Source: Scenedesmus sp. ARA3
Taxonomy: Eukaryota > Chlorophyta > Chlorophyceae > Sphaeropleales > Scenedesmaceae
Direction: 5' to 3'
Assembly (NCBI GenBank): GCA_004335835.1
Contig: RWJK01001686.1
Coordinates: forward strand, 1 to 64,000
Length of the DNA: 64,000 nucleotides
The position numbers were made by a program, and so were the translations under genes. How positions within the stretch are numbered: the stretch's first letter is position 1; each line of letters opens with the position of its first letter. Below the pieces are notes generated by a model, which had not been told where the DNA came from, searched no databases, and was given only the letters and a program-made list of their open reading frames with translations. Shown piece by piece: positions 1 through 11,233 of this stretch.

Positions 1-732
1 TTAACGGGCCTTCGTCCCCAAGTCCAGGATTCTTACACCAGCTCAGCTTGCCCAGCGCAAGAAGAGTCTGCAAATCCTGCAGCACATGCAGCCTGCAAAG
101 GTGTTGTGCCTGCATTTTCTTTTTTAAGGGACTGGCTGTACATGGCACTAATGTATGCGGCAAGCTGCTGTAGCCTGTGTAGCACGGTGGCGGAGCAGCT
201 CAGCTCAAATTTGCAAGGTCCTCGCGTCGCTCGCCAGCCGCTGCTTGGGTGCTGACTAGGATTGCTCATCTGACGCCTGATCCATGCCATACGCTAAGAA
301 CGCTACATGTGTGCCACGTGGCGCTGTCGGTTGAGAGCTGCACGTGTCATCTGGGCATGTTGAGGTGCTGCTGGTCATCATCATCATCATCATGTTACCC
401 ATCAAGCCATAGCATCAACGCCATCGGCCCCGCGCCCCAATGGAGCGGCAAAAAGAGTGCTGCTGGTCGTCTTCAAGACAAAAAAAGTCTCACCAAAAGG
501 AGCCACATTAATAAGCATGGACGGTGAGTCACTTCAAGAACTGAGCAGCTGCGACTTGCAGCCTGCGAGCGGCGCGCTTCCAGAACGTAGCGCACTGATC
601 ATGCATACTTCCTGCTTGATCAAGCCCCCAACATCCAGTCTCCTGTCACACTGTGTTGCACCGGCCATGGCACGTGGCACACACATCTCCTCACCATAAC
701 AGGCGCACGACTGCCTGCAGGCATACACATCA
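1..732. other. Region downstream of the antiporter gene, no gene seen
   Basis: This is the 3' flank of the minus-strand antiporter gene, whose stop codon is at 733-735. I see no reading frame here with family resemblance. The only notable content is a short ATC triplet run near 378-393, followed by a dispersed 61-nt repeat that recurs near 21.1 kb and is listed separately. Confidence 0.5.
393..453. repeat. Dispersed 61-nt repeat, copy A
   Basis: The stretch beginning CATGTTACCCATCAAGCCAT and ending CCAATGGAGCGGC is repeated with one mismatch at 21108-21168. It lies in non-coding DNA and is probably a fragment of a mobile or otherwise dispersed element. Confidence 0.9.
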
Positions 733-2518
733 CTACACCGCGCCGTTGCTTGCAGTATCCTTGCTCTGCTGCACTGCCACAGCAGCTCCACCGCTGCCCT
801 TGTCTGCTGCGCCGCACGCATCTGATGATGAGTCATCATCACCCTGACGCCCAACTGCAACAGCAGAGCTGCTGCTTCCGGCAGCAGCAGCAGCAGCAGC
901 AGCAGCATCGCTGCCGTTCGCATCTTGCTGGCAGGCTGGCAGCGTGCCTTCGCCTCCCAGCAGCTCATCGCGTCTGTTTCTGTACATGAGGTGCACGGCT
1001 GGGGCTGTGATGCAGGTTGTGGCGATGGCCATGATGATCATCATCGTGAACATGCGAGGACTCAGGATGCCCTGCAGCAAAGCACATATCGCAGAAACAT
1101 TGGAAAGCAATGTCATTGAAAGCAGGCAGGTGATGCATGTTTGAAGCGCAGCAGCGGTCTCAAGCACTGGTTGCATAACAAGAGACCAGGACCTGACCGT
1201 TCCAGGAGAGCCCAATGTTGGCCGTGATCACCTCCACAGCAAACACACACAGCATGAACACACAGTGCATGGGACCCCGCATGGGACCCCGCATCACAAC
1301 ACCTCAGATCACTTCCAGATCACACAGCACGCTCACCATGGATAGTCCGATGTTCAGCGCGATCACCTCCACCAGCCCCCGCGTGTTCATCAGCAGACCC
1401 ATCGCAACACAGAAGCGCCAGTCACGCTTTGTAACAAGCTTGCTGACAAGGCAGGTCGGCGTGAACTTGGCGAAGCAGGCGATGCAGATGATGGCCAGGG
1501 TGATGCCCCAGTGGCGGGCTGAGGAGAGGGAGCCCAGGTCGGTGCGGATGCCGCTGTTGGCGAAAAAGAGGGGCAGGAACACCTCGGCTGCAGGCAGGGC
1601 AAGCAGGGCAGGGACGCAAGCATACGCAGTCAGACACTGACAGTTGCAGAGAAGCTGCCGAAGAAGAAGTGACTATCAAGGCCCGCTGCACCATAGACGC
1701 CGGGTTGGGACGGAGTCTAAGCGCATGCAGCTGCAGGCAGTGCAGTATAAGCGCATGCAGCTGCAGGCAGTGCAATATAAAGCTTCACCATCACACACAA
1801 AACCACCCCCAACTGGGCCGCATTAGCTCATCCTCCACCGTGTCACTCACTCACGACCAGCTCCATGCGCACTGCCAGCTCCTCCGCAAAGTTGCCCTCA
1901 GTGGGCATCACCAGGCCAGCCACAAAGCCCCCAAAGAAGCAATGAATACCCAGGCCCTCCGTTGTAAACGCCGACGCCAGCATCAGCAGAAACAAGCATG
2001 ACAGGTAGTAGCGGTTCTGCGCGAGTCCTTTTGTAGCCAGCCAGCGATGTGTTAATGCCAGGAGTGGCTTCACAAGGACCATCATGAAGGCCACGTATGC
2101 TGCTGCCAGGAGGGTGGTGTACAGGCCCAGCAGGGCACTGCCAGACTTGGCAAAGGAGGAGGCCAGGGCCAGCACGCACCACGCAAGCACATCATCGATG
2201 GCTGCGCATGACAGCGCCTGCAGCGGAGGCACCATGTACAGAGCAGGCAGGTTGTCGGAAGAGCCAGAAGCGAGGAGCAATCAGGCCTGGCTCGCAGAGA
2301 CCTTGAGTGCTGCTGCTGCTGCCGGTACAGCCCAATCATGCCATAAGCCTGTGGTGCAGCCCACCCAGTGGCCGCCAGCAGCAACAGCAGCAATAAAAGC
2401 CAGCTGCCCGTGAAGGGCATGACCGCTGCTGCTGCTGCTGCAGCCCGGACCCACCTGAATGCCAATCGGCGCTGCTAGCAGCCCCACGCTGCTCAGCACG
2501 CTAGCCAGCACAGAAAAG

Positions 2519-2550
<32 letters not shown>

Positions 2551-2973
2551 TACACCCTAACTATAGAGAAGGCCCACATTTCAGCCTGGACCCACCTGAA
2601 TGCCGATGGGTGCTGCCAGCAGCCCTGCGCTGCTCAGCAGGCTGGCCAGCACAGGGAAGGCTGTGAATGACATGGCCGCGCCCATGAACAGGATGAAGGC
2701 GCGGGAGCTCGGGGGCTGCCAGTCTGGGGGCTGGCCCTCGGCGTTGACTTGCTGCGATCAGGCATGGCACCAGTTTGTGCCATTGATGTGACATGTTGGT
2801 GACCAGTCAGTGACACAACACATTGGTGATCGTAAAGAGAATGTCAGTGTCTTAGCTGGAAACCACGCTCAGCGCCATGTTGCGGCTGCTGCTGCTTCTG
2901 CTGCTGCCCACCCCCAGCCACATACTGGCCGCAGCGCCCACACCAAAAGGGAACATGATTGGGCTCAGCGCCA

Positions 2974-3011
<38 letters not shown>

Positions 3012-3985
3012 ACCTCAAGCCACACACTCGCCGCAGCTCCCACACCAAACGGGAACATGATCGCGCTCAGCGCGATGGGTGCGCTGCGCCGCCACTGCCT
3101 CGCCAGCAGCGTCTGGTCCAGCTCACAGCCCAGCAGGAACATGAACAGGATGACGCCCATGTTGGCCACCACATAGAAGGTGGTGGTGCTGTTGTAGGGG
3201 GTGCCTGAGGCGCCGATGGGGGCTGCGGTGGGCCACACCGTGGCAGTGAAGCCTGCGGGACGGCAACGGAGCGGGTGAGCGTTGGGCCTGAGGACCAGGG
3301 AGTGCAGATCTAGAGGGCATGCTGCCGTGCTGCATGCTACCGTGTTGCATGATATTACGCGAACGGCTGCAGTATATGCTGTTGTAATGCGCGCTGCTAT
3401 GATGCACGCTGCTGCTGCTGCTACTGGTGGTGACAGCACATGCCTGGCATGTGCGTCTCAGCATAACTAATAACACCAATATGACAAAGTGTGATGCAGC
3501 ATGACGGTTGAGCATCACAGACAAGCATGCCATGCACAAAAAAAGCTGCGAGTTCACGCCTGTATGTAGGTTTGTGCTGGCTGTGTTTGAGTGCTGGAAA
3601 CTCTGCACTCCCGCATGCCTCAAGCGGTCCCTGTAAGACAGCTTCCTGCAGCTGCATGGCTGTCACACACTGATTGGGTGCGCAGGCCGCACAGCATCTT
3701 CAAGATGCTGCTGCTCACCTGCGGCTGGTGCAGGTAGCTAAACAGCCTGCCCAGGATGCGTGTGAGGGCCAGCGTGAGGGCCACCTGGTTTTCGCAGTGC
3801 AAGCATACCAAGCCAAACACGTGGTCAGGCACTACTGGCAGTGACGGTTGCTGCTGCTGTCGATGCTGCCGATGCTACTCGACACTGACGAGCACGCGCA
3901 GTAGTCATTTAGTCCCGCTAGCTACCTGCATGATGAAGAGCAGGAGAGGGTCCTGCTGAACGCTCAGAAACAGCGAGGTTGCCAT
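733..3985 (-). CDS. CHX/CPA2-family cation/H+ antiporter, one segment missing
   Basis: Monovalent cation/proton antiporter of the CPA2/CHX family, a polytopic membrane protein. The exons I can place (minus strand) are 3926-3985, 3719-3784, 3014-3252, 2596-2751, 1855-2217, 1337-1582 and 733-1071, with GT-AG junctions. Family hallmarks in order are VANMGVILFMFLLGCELD, FILFMGAAMSFTAFPVLA, ALSCAAIDDVLAWC, LPLFFANSGIRTDLGSL and LLMNTRGLVEVIALNIG. The last two match the 'LPLFFA.SG..TD' and 'NTRGLVE' signatures of plant CHX proteins. The start is the ATG at 3985, followed by a hydrophobic stretch. The tail is a short hydrophilic Ala/Ser/Gly-rich region without a USP-like domain. No exon was found for the conserved early segment that normally reads like 'VIAE..GGILLGPS' between the second and third placed exons. 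The third exon needs one incoming nucleotide, so an exon of length 3n+1 is missing, diverged or lost. The placed exons encode about 490 residues. The gene may be functional with an unseen exon, or decaying. Confidence 0.8.
1720..1778. repeat. Two-copy 30-nt direct tandem repeat in an antiporter intron
   Basis: The unit, containing GCGCATGCAGCTGCAGGCAG and then TGCARTATAA, occurs twice back to back with one mismatch inside the intron between the exons at 1337-1582 and 1855-2217. Confidence 0.75.
2449..2520 (-). repeat. Exon echo of the antiporter exon 2596-2751
   Basis: This stretch repeats the 3' end of the neighbouring exon together with its 5' splice site. Translated on the minus strand it again reads LLAAPIGIQ followed by GTGGGTCC, with several substitutions relative to the real copy at about 2590-2660. 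A CTG-rich tract separates the two. It lies wholly inside the following intron. Confidence 0.8.
2917..2978 (-). repeat. Exon echo of the antiporter exon 3014-3252
   Basis: This is an imperfect copy of the 3' end of the exon at 3014-3252, reading LSPIMFPFGVGAAASMWL against LSAIMFPFGVGAAASVWL in the exon. A CTG-rich run on the plus strand (about 2979-3010) separates the two. It is intronic and direct with respect to the parent exon. Confidence 0.8.
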
Positions 3986-5070
3986 GGTTGGAACGGAACC
4001 TCTTATGCGCTAGAAAGGCCGAGGGGGCGATGGGCTATGCAAGAGAGCTATAAAGAAACAATATAATGTCTAAGATGGCTTCCGTGTGCCTGCTGCTGCT
4101 GTTTTGTAGAACGAAGCGATGCTGCGAGGTGTGTACGCGTTGTCCATCTTCATTGCGTCTGAACAGTGATTGCAACCATAGTTGAAAAGCGAAATGGTCA
4201 TTGGCCTGCATGGTGGGGCAGCTGGCACCTCAAACAGCAGCGTGGCGGCATGTGCACAAGGTAAAGTAGCAGGGTTCTGGTACACACCAGTGCCCTGGAC
4301 AACCTGAGCCTCGCATACATGTTTCCAGCTGCAGCTGTGACTGTATGTTTTGATGGTAGCTTTATCTGTCTTGAGAGCAACAAGCCGACCTCCTCGGTGG
4401 TTTGCCCTGCACTGCTGCTGTCACCAAGTTGTGCAGCATCTGTTGTCCAAGGAATCAAGATGCAACTGTGCACACACATCACTGCTTTGTGGTGAGCTGT
4501 ATCATTAGCTGGTTCTTTTATCCAACTGTGAGGCCAATCATCAACCAAGACATGTCAATGCCAGCACCCCAAACCTATCTCCCAGCGTTGCGACAGTGTG
4601 TCACCAGCAGCAGCAGCCTGGCAGAACTTTGTAGCCAGATCACCTGGCCAGATTGCCTCTACATGCTATGACATGGCTAATAGCTGACATTTAATCAACC
4701 ATGGCACCCGCAAACCCGCTGCTGCATCACTTCGCAGCTGAATGTCAATCGGCAAGCACAACTAGCATGTAGTGTGCCGTTCCCCAGTCCATGTGCAGGA
4801 ACGGGTGCACCAAGGCATGGTCGAAACCTGACTCATTTGCAAGCCTTTCAACCTTACGCAATTAACTCGAGAGCTGCCTCTATCACGCACTCAGGGGCCC
4901 TGGGAAAGCTTCTCAGAGTCTTCATAGTACCACGCCGACACCAATGACTCCGAATTTAATCGTCTGAAACTGGTCTTCAATCCAACACCAACTGCAGGAG
5001 CCAACACACCGCATTTGCTGCAAGAGGGCAGGTCTTGCCACGCAGTTTCGCTCGTGTTGGTCTGGCTGGC
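3986..5070. promoter_or_regulatory. Divergent 5' region between antiporter and subtilase
   Basis: The antiporter start (3985, minus) and the subtilase start (5071, plus) point away from each other, so this 1.1-kb stretch must hold both promoters and 5' untranslated regions. I see no convincing coding exon. No clear TATA box or named regulatory motif could be assigned. This is inferred from gene orientation only. Confidence 0.45.
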
Positions 5071-5339
5071 ATGCCAGCGGCCGGAGACAGACACAATGTA
5101 ACAATATGGACTTTAGCTCTGTGTTTGACGGTCCTGTGCTGCCTGCGTATATGTGATGCTGCTGCTGGTGCCAGTCCTGCTGGTGAGTGCCAAGCGGTGC
5201 ACGCTTGCAGGCGATCGGACTCATCATGGACTAAGGTGTACAGATTATAAGGCAGTATGCTGCAGTATAGTTGCGGCTGAACAGACTTGCAGCGCCTGTG
5301 TGCATGCAAGTGACACCCAGAGCATCAGCAGCAGCAGCA

Positions 5340-5434
<95 letters not shown>

Positions 5435-8349
5435 GCACTGCTAACAACATGTAAACTTTTCTCCAATCCGCCCCGGTCTTCCATCCGCAGTGATGTGCAT
5501 GATCCATATATGTTGTATGATGTGTGCTGTGCTGCTGCACTGCACTGCACTGCAGGCCCTGATGAGATTCCCAGGGTCATAGCAAGGCTGGCACCTCAGC
5601 ACTGCAACCCCACCACACACACACGCAGCTCTGCACTCTCAGCAGCAACAGTTGCCAGCATCCAAGCGCTAGCAGCTGCAACAGGTTTGAGCCATGCAGG
5701 GCAGCTGCCGGTTCCCTGCTGGCATGTGTTTGGCCCAGCAGCAACACTGGCGGCTACACAGGCAGCTGTAGAAGCGCTTACTGAGCCTGCTGTGTCCGTC
5801 ATGAGCACTGGTGCTGGAGCTGGTGCTGCAAAGACTGGTGAGATGGCAGCTGTTCGTTTCAAAGCAGCGAGAGCAGCCAACAAGCTTGGCCAGCAGACTA
5901 GCAGGCAACGACACACTGCCTATGCCATACACACTGCCCATGCCAGGCAATGACACACCGCCCATGCCAGTGCCTGTGCATAACGGCAGCAGCAGCAGCA
6001 GCAGGCAGTAACACACATATATTGTCACACGCATATCTTGTCGCCTACCTGAAACTGGCATAACTCCTGGGCGTTCGCCCGCGTAGAAGCTTCTGTTCAG
6101 CCCTACGTGTCTGTTGCGGTCACCCTGCAGACAGCTCAGCTAGGTACTCTCAAGGACCCTACTGCCTTGATATGCTGCATTGTCACTGCTGGCTGCCTTG
6201 TGTCATCAGGTACTGCTGACGGGCAGCTGTTCACAATCGCTGCTCTGGAGAAGACACGCAGGCTGCCATACTACACCAGCAGCAGCACAGCAGGCGTGCA
6301 GCAGCAGCAGCAGCATCAGCCGCCGTTGAGGCAGCGGACAGCAGGCAATGCAAGCACTTCCTGGCGGTACCTGCCGCCAGAGTGCGATGCGGCTACAAAC
6401 ACATGCAGCAACTGGGGCTTGACGCACAGCAAGACAATAGGTGCGCAATGCTGCAATGCAGCTGCAACAATGCCAGACGATTAATTGGTTGTCATAGTTG
6501 TTTCCATGCAACTGCTCGCCGGCAAGGAGCCATGCCTGCAAGCTGCTCGCGCTCGTGTAGTTTGTGCATCTTTTGAACTGTATGGTTGCCCTCCAAATTG
6601 AAGTGACACAAATGAGGGCAGCTGACAACTGGCCGTGTGGCAATACTGCACACCCTCACTGCCCCACCGCTGCTTGTGCTGCTGCTGCAGAGCTGTGGCA
6701 GGATTTGGGCCCTCAGCATTTTCCGCTACCAAATATATCACGCATGGGCAGCGTCATTGACACGGGTGTGGAGCTGCGGCAGTTCAACGTGGCGCCGCAG
6801 CTGGCAGCCAACCAGTCGATCACGTTCTCAAGGGACGGCAACGAGCCGCCGGGTGGCGCGCTTGGCATGGGTCAGTGGAGCAGTGGCGGCTGAGGCTGCA
6901 CACAGCGGCTGGCATTCCATGTCGTTCTCAGCGGTAGCAAGCATGCGTGTGTTGTGTCTCCTGCAGCCGGGACAGACCAGCCACATGCGACATGTGCGTC
7001 TGCTAGCACACGTAATTTGAATGCATTATGCTCACAAAGACAATGATGTTGCGTGCAGGGCACGGCACGCATGTGTTTGGCATAATAGCAGCTGGCCACG
7101 GCCGCTTCCGCAACCAGGACGACCCCGCAGGCATAGCTGGCATCATCGGCCCCGCAGCACACAGCGTGGCGTCCTGCAACTGCTTCGGCAGATACACAGA
7201 TGGCCGAGACGGAGATGTTGTGGCTTGCATTGCACATGCAGTGGCCACAAACACACACTGGGTGATAAACCTGAGCCTGGGAGATGAGGGGCTGCGCAGT
7301 GATGCAGCACACCAGCTGTATTATGACGCGATGAAGGCGTTCTGTGCTGCTGATGGCATCGCTGTCATGGCAGCTGGCAATGGTGAGCCAGCAGCAGCTG
7401 CTTGGGACTGATGAAGCCAGCCGTCATGCGGCAGTTTGTTCAACTGCAGCGTCTAGACACTCATGCTCTGTAGTGAAAGCTGATTACATGTAGTTGCCAG
7501 ATTTGTGCCGAAGCGGCTCATCTGTTGCAGTTCTGGTGGCAGCAGCAGCCCTCAAAAAAGCAACATTCAAAGGTAATACTAGCTGTGGCGGTAGCGGCAG
7601 CAGCAGCAGCAGCGAAATTGGACTGCTTGTTTCTCTGCTTTACATCTGCAAACCTTTCTTTGCTCATCATTCCACACTGCCTTTTACTGTGCAGGCGTGT
7701 GCGTGGGCGGCGGCTGCAACCTGCGACAGTCGGGGGCCAGGAGCTATGTTGGTGTGGACATGTCCAACGCTTTGCTCACTCAGCTATGCACTTCTCCTCG
7801 CTGCTTTTCACTGCGCAGGCGTGTGTGTGGGAGGCGGCTGCAAGCTGGGCCAGTCGGGGGCCAGGAGCTATGTTGGTGTGGAGATGTCCAACGCTTTGCT
7901 CACTCAGCTATGCACTTCTCCTCGCTGCTTTTCACTGCGCAGGCGTGTGTGTGGGAGGCGGCTGCAAGCTGGGCCAGTCGGGAGGCAGGAGCTATGTTGG
8001 CGTGGACATGTCTGATGCTGGGCTGCAGCCTGATGGTGTCACTGTGAAGCCAAATGTGGCTTCTTACCCGGCAGTCATGGCAGAGTACTTCCCTGGTGGG
8101 TGCTTTGCTGTAGCAGTCACAAATACATGCACTCTACGCGACATGGCATAGCTGAGTTGGCGGCAGCAGCAGCACAGGGTTTGCCAGCACTAGGCTGTAT
8201 TGCTAAACGGCTTGATATGTCACACCGACTTTGGTGTCACTGTGAAGCCTAATGTGGCCTCATACCTGGCAGTGATGGCTGAGTACTTCCCTGGTGTGTG
8301 GCAGGCTGCAGCAGCAACAGCAGTATGCACTGTACATGGCACAGCTGAG

Positions 8350-8388
<39 letters not shown>

Positions 8389-11233
8389 CAGGGTTTGCCA
8401 GCAGTAGGCCTTATCACTGAATGTATGATATCTCACACCGACCGAACAGACCACAGAAGAGCAGCCAGCAAACCGAGTCCCTCTTATTAACACGACAAGC
8501 GTGCCGTTTGCTGGCTGCATTTGCATGCCTACTTGAAGACTGCGTCATTGCTGTCGCCAACGTCAACTCAGCTGGACAGCTGGTCTCTGGCAGCAACTAT
8601 GGTGCAGCGGTGCGCATCGCTGCGCCAGGAACAGTCATAGTGTCCACGTGGCCTGTGTTTGGCAGCGGCAACATGTGGCAGACCATGACCCTCACAGGTG
8701 TGTGGCTTGCAGGGGTGGCATAGGGAAAGCAGGGGTTATTGCTTGCAGTCAATGTGTGCATCAGCAATGTGCTCACAGCACGCCAGCATACTGCATGGTG
8801 GGTGAGATATGACATGGCCCTCAGAGGCGGCACGTCTGCTGCACAGCAGCTGATGCAGCAGCATGCGCCAACATGCGATCATCGCGCAAGCATCCTGTGG
8901 CAGCTCAGCTTCTGTTCATGTTTGACGACAGCTTCATTGCAGGAAGCTTCACAGCAGGCATGCGTTCAGCAAACTGAGCTCTGCAAAGGCCCCACTTGCT
9001 CACCAGCAGCTTTTGGTGCATGATTCTCGCTATAACACCTGCTGTTGCACAATGCAGCTGCTGCTGCTCCGCTGCCAAAATAATATTATGCTGACCAGTT
9101 GTGGTGCTCTATTTGTGCTGATGTTGCCTTCTACCTTGCAGAAACATCCTTGTCGACGTTGCATGCGCACAGTGCTGCCGCATACGCATCTTCTGACCAG
9201 CCCTGACGCTCTATCTCTGCTGATGTTGCCATCTGCCTTGCAGGAACGTCCATGTCAACACCGCATGTTGCAGGCGCAGCTCTCCTGCTGCGCGACGCCT
9301 TCCCCAGCGCCAATAACACCCAAGTGGTGCGCTGCCTCATCTCTGGCAGCTCTCAGCAGCCGCAGTTCCTGGATGCTGGCAGGGTGCTGGGCGGGGGCAT
9401 GCTGAATGTGCGTGCTGCGTATGACTGCCTGGCTGCTGAGATGGGTCGGGAGGAGCCCCTCTTTGACTGCAGGACGCAAGAGCAGGTGCCGCCATGTGTG
9501 GACGCATTGTCAGGTGAGCGCAGGTAGCATGGCTCAATAGCGGTTTGGTTAGCAACAAGGTAGCAGCACTGGCACTGCTATGTGAGATACGCATATGCGC
9601 GACGAGCGCATGTAGACTTAGAACTTCTCTTCTGCAGGACTGGGCAGAGCCATTGCCTGCCAGCTACGTGCTTCTCTGATGTGGCTGTGCGATGCAATAC
9701 TTCCATACGTTGACAGGACGCCGCATCAATAGGCACATGGTGCCTCCTTGTTTGGTGCTTCATTGTTTTGGATGTGAACAAGCTTGTTTAAGCGCATGCA
9801 TCCACATGACACGAGGTAAACCATGAACATGTGTTTCTTGCACCTTTGCAGGCGTGCGGGATGACAACTGTGCGGAGCCATACTTCTGCCTGACATTTAA
9901 CAGCAGCAGAAGCATACTGCCACCACCAACCAACACGGCCAGCAGCACAGTGCAGCGTGCCAGATCTGCACAAGCGCAACTGTCATCAACTTGCGATGCT
10001 CTCACTGCCTGTGGCCCAAACACAGCATGTAAGGAGATCCAGCAAGATATCTACTGCAGCTGCCTCCCTGGCTACAGCCCACCTTCATTTGCCGGCCTTG
10101 GCGGCAGGGGCTGCATCACAACTAACGCAACAGCATGTGATGTGGCAGGTGGGTGTGGACCAAACACGGCTTGCAATGCTACAGACTCTGGCGCTGTGTG
10201 CAGCTGCCTGCCTGGCTTCACTCCTCCAGTCAATGGGACTGTTCAGCAGCTGGGCTGCTTCAATGCAACAGACCCGCAGCCACCAGCTGCACAGGAAACA
10301 GTCACCTGCCGCTACAAATTCCGTGCGGCGGAAAGCAGCTGCTCCCTGGATGACGGATCGCCTGGGTCATGCAGCGGCAATGTTTCAACCTGCGGGCCGC
10401 TTCTCCCTCCAGAACCGCAGTTCTGCAGGCGGCCGCAGCTGCTGCTGAATGGCACGCAGTTTCTGGCCACAGCTCCCCAGAGCTGCAATGCAAGAGTTCC
10501 TGTGGGCCTCAGCTGTAGTGCAACGTGCATTCCTGGCTGGCAAGGAGAGGGCTACAGTGTAACGTGTCTTTCAAATGGCACCTGGAGCCCTCCAACTGGC
10601 AGTGGCTGCAGCGAGCTTCCAGTTGACACCACAGTATGTGGAGCCTGCAGTATCAGCAAGCTCTGCAATGAGGCAGAGGGCTGCAAGTGTGAGAAGAGAG
10701 GCGGCAGCAGCAGCCGCTGCCTGTGTGCTGCGAGCCTGGGGTTTAGGGAGCTGGCTACGGTTCAAAGTGGTGTGCTGACGTCACGCTGTGTGTGGGATGT
10801 GGAGTTCCCTTGGATGGCTGCTGCCTCGGCAAACAGCAGCAGCAACAGCAGCAACAGCAGCAACACATCTTACTATCTGATCGCACATGTCAACAGGACA
10901 GTGGCGCTGCCATTCTCTGTTGAGAGCAGCAACAGCAGCGGCGAAAGCAAAGCCAGCCAGCGGCAGTTGATCTGCCCTGCAGCCAGAGTGATCAGCTCTG
11001 AGCACTGGGTTGGCAAGGAGCTGCCTCGCTGCCCAAGTGGCCCGAATGCGCAAGCGATTCGGCTGGCTACAAGTGCCTCAAAGTCTGGGGAGGTGTGCAA
11101 TAAGAGCCTGGGCAGAGGCTTCTATTACTTTGACACCTCGAAACGAGCAGCAGCAAAGAGGGGCTCTTGCTTCCTGCTGCGTATCAACACAACTGATGGC
11201 ATGTCATATGCTGTTATTGTCTTGCTGGCATGA
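5071..11233 (+). CDS. Secreted subtilisin-like serine protease with EGF-like and sushi domains
   Basis: Extracellular S8-family peptidase, 1049 residues. Exons: 5071-5182, 5556-5837, 6087-6143, 6210-6440, 6691-6870, 7059-7382, 7943-8095, 8539-8697, 9244-9513, 9852-11233. The ATG at 5071 is followed by a signal peptide (core LALCLTVLCCL). Residues about 38-150 resemble an inhibitor-type prodomain. The catalytic triad reads SVIDTGV (D251), GHGTHVFG (H289) and GTSMSTPHVAG (S502), with oxyanion N395 in MAAGN. The last exon begins with two EGF-like units, each with GPNTAC and CSCLPG motifs. A sushi/CCP-like unit follows, ending in NGTWSPPTGSGC, and then a Ser/Asn-rich, N-glycosylation-rich tail. 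All nine introns are phase 1. A role in wall or extracellular-matrix proteolysis, as for the hatching protease sporangin of Chlamydomonas, is plausible but inferred. Confidence 0.88.
5345..5434 (+). repeat. Long CAG tract, about 30 perfect triplets
   Basis: This is the longest microsatellite in the window, about 30 uninterrupted CAG units inside intron 1 of the subtilase gene. On this strand the coding sense is CAG. Most other intronic runs in the window read CTG on the coding strand. Confidence 0.95.
7695..7942 (+). repeat. Two 124-nt exon-echo units before subtilase exon 7
   Basis: The 3' splice site and first part of exon 7 (7943-8095) occur three times at an exact 124-nt spacing, starting at 7695, 7819 and 7943. 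Each copy has a CAG acceptor followed by GCGTGTG and then sequence reading GVCVGGGC. In the first two copies the match breaks off after the GVDMS or GVEMS codons into a CTCACTCAG-containing intron segment. In the third the exon continues. Any of the three acceptors could be used, and all have the same phase. Confidence 0.9.
8231..8294 (+). repeat. Exon echo of the 3' end of subtilase exon 7
   Basis: This is an imperfect copy of the last 60 nt of exon 7. It reads GVTVKPNVASYLAVMAEYFP and is followed by a GTGTG donor-like site in place of the real GTGGGT. It lies in the following intron, just upstream of an 11-unit CAG run near 8355-8392. Confidence 0.85.
9103..9166 (+). repeat. Exon echo of subtilase exon 9 acceptor region
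   Basis: The sequence from GCTCTATTTGTGCTGATG through CCTTGCAG and into the next 25 nt duplicates 9208-9270, the authentic acceptor and start of the exon carrying the catalytic serine. The copy has changed GTSMSTPHV codons and is presumably not spliced in. Confidence 0.75.

Noticed and set aside
3300..3480. Candidate missing antiporter exon (frame reading ...VISYAETHMPG...)
   Set aside because: It lacks the glycine-rich GP motif of the family, has no fitting splice phases and is probably chance similarity.
5153..5953. Open frame of 266 codons containing polyalanine
   Set aside because: It reads through the intron-1 CAG tract of the subtilase. Only its 5556-5837 part is a real exon, joined by splice sites in matching phase.
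7695..8095. Three tandem exons encoding repeated protein domains in the subtilase
   Set aside because: Only the third copy continues into the remainder of the catalytic domain and a donor in the right phase. The first two break off into intron sequence after about 70 nt.
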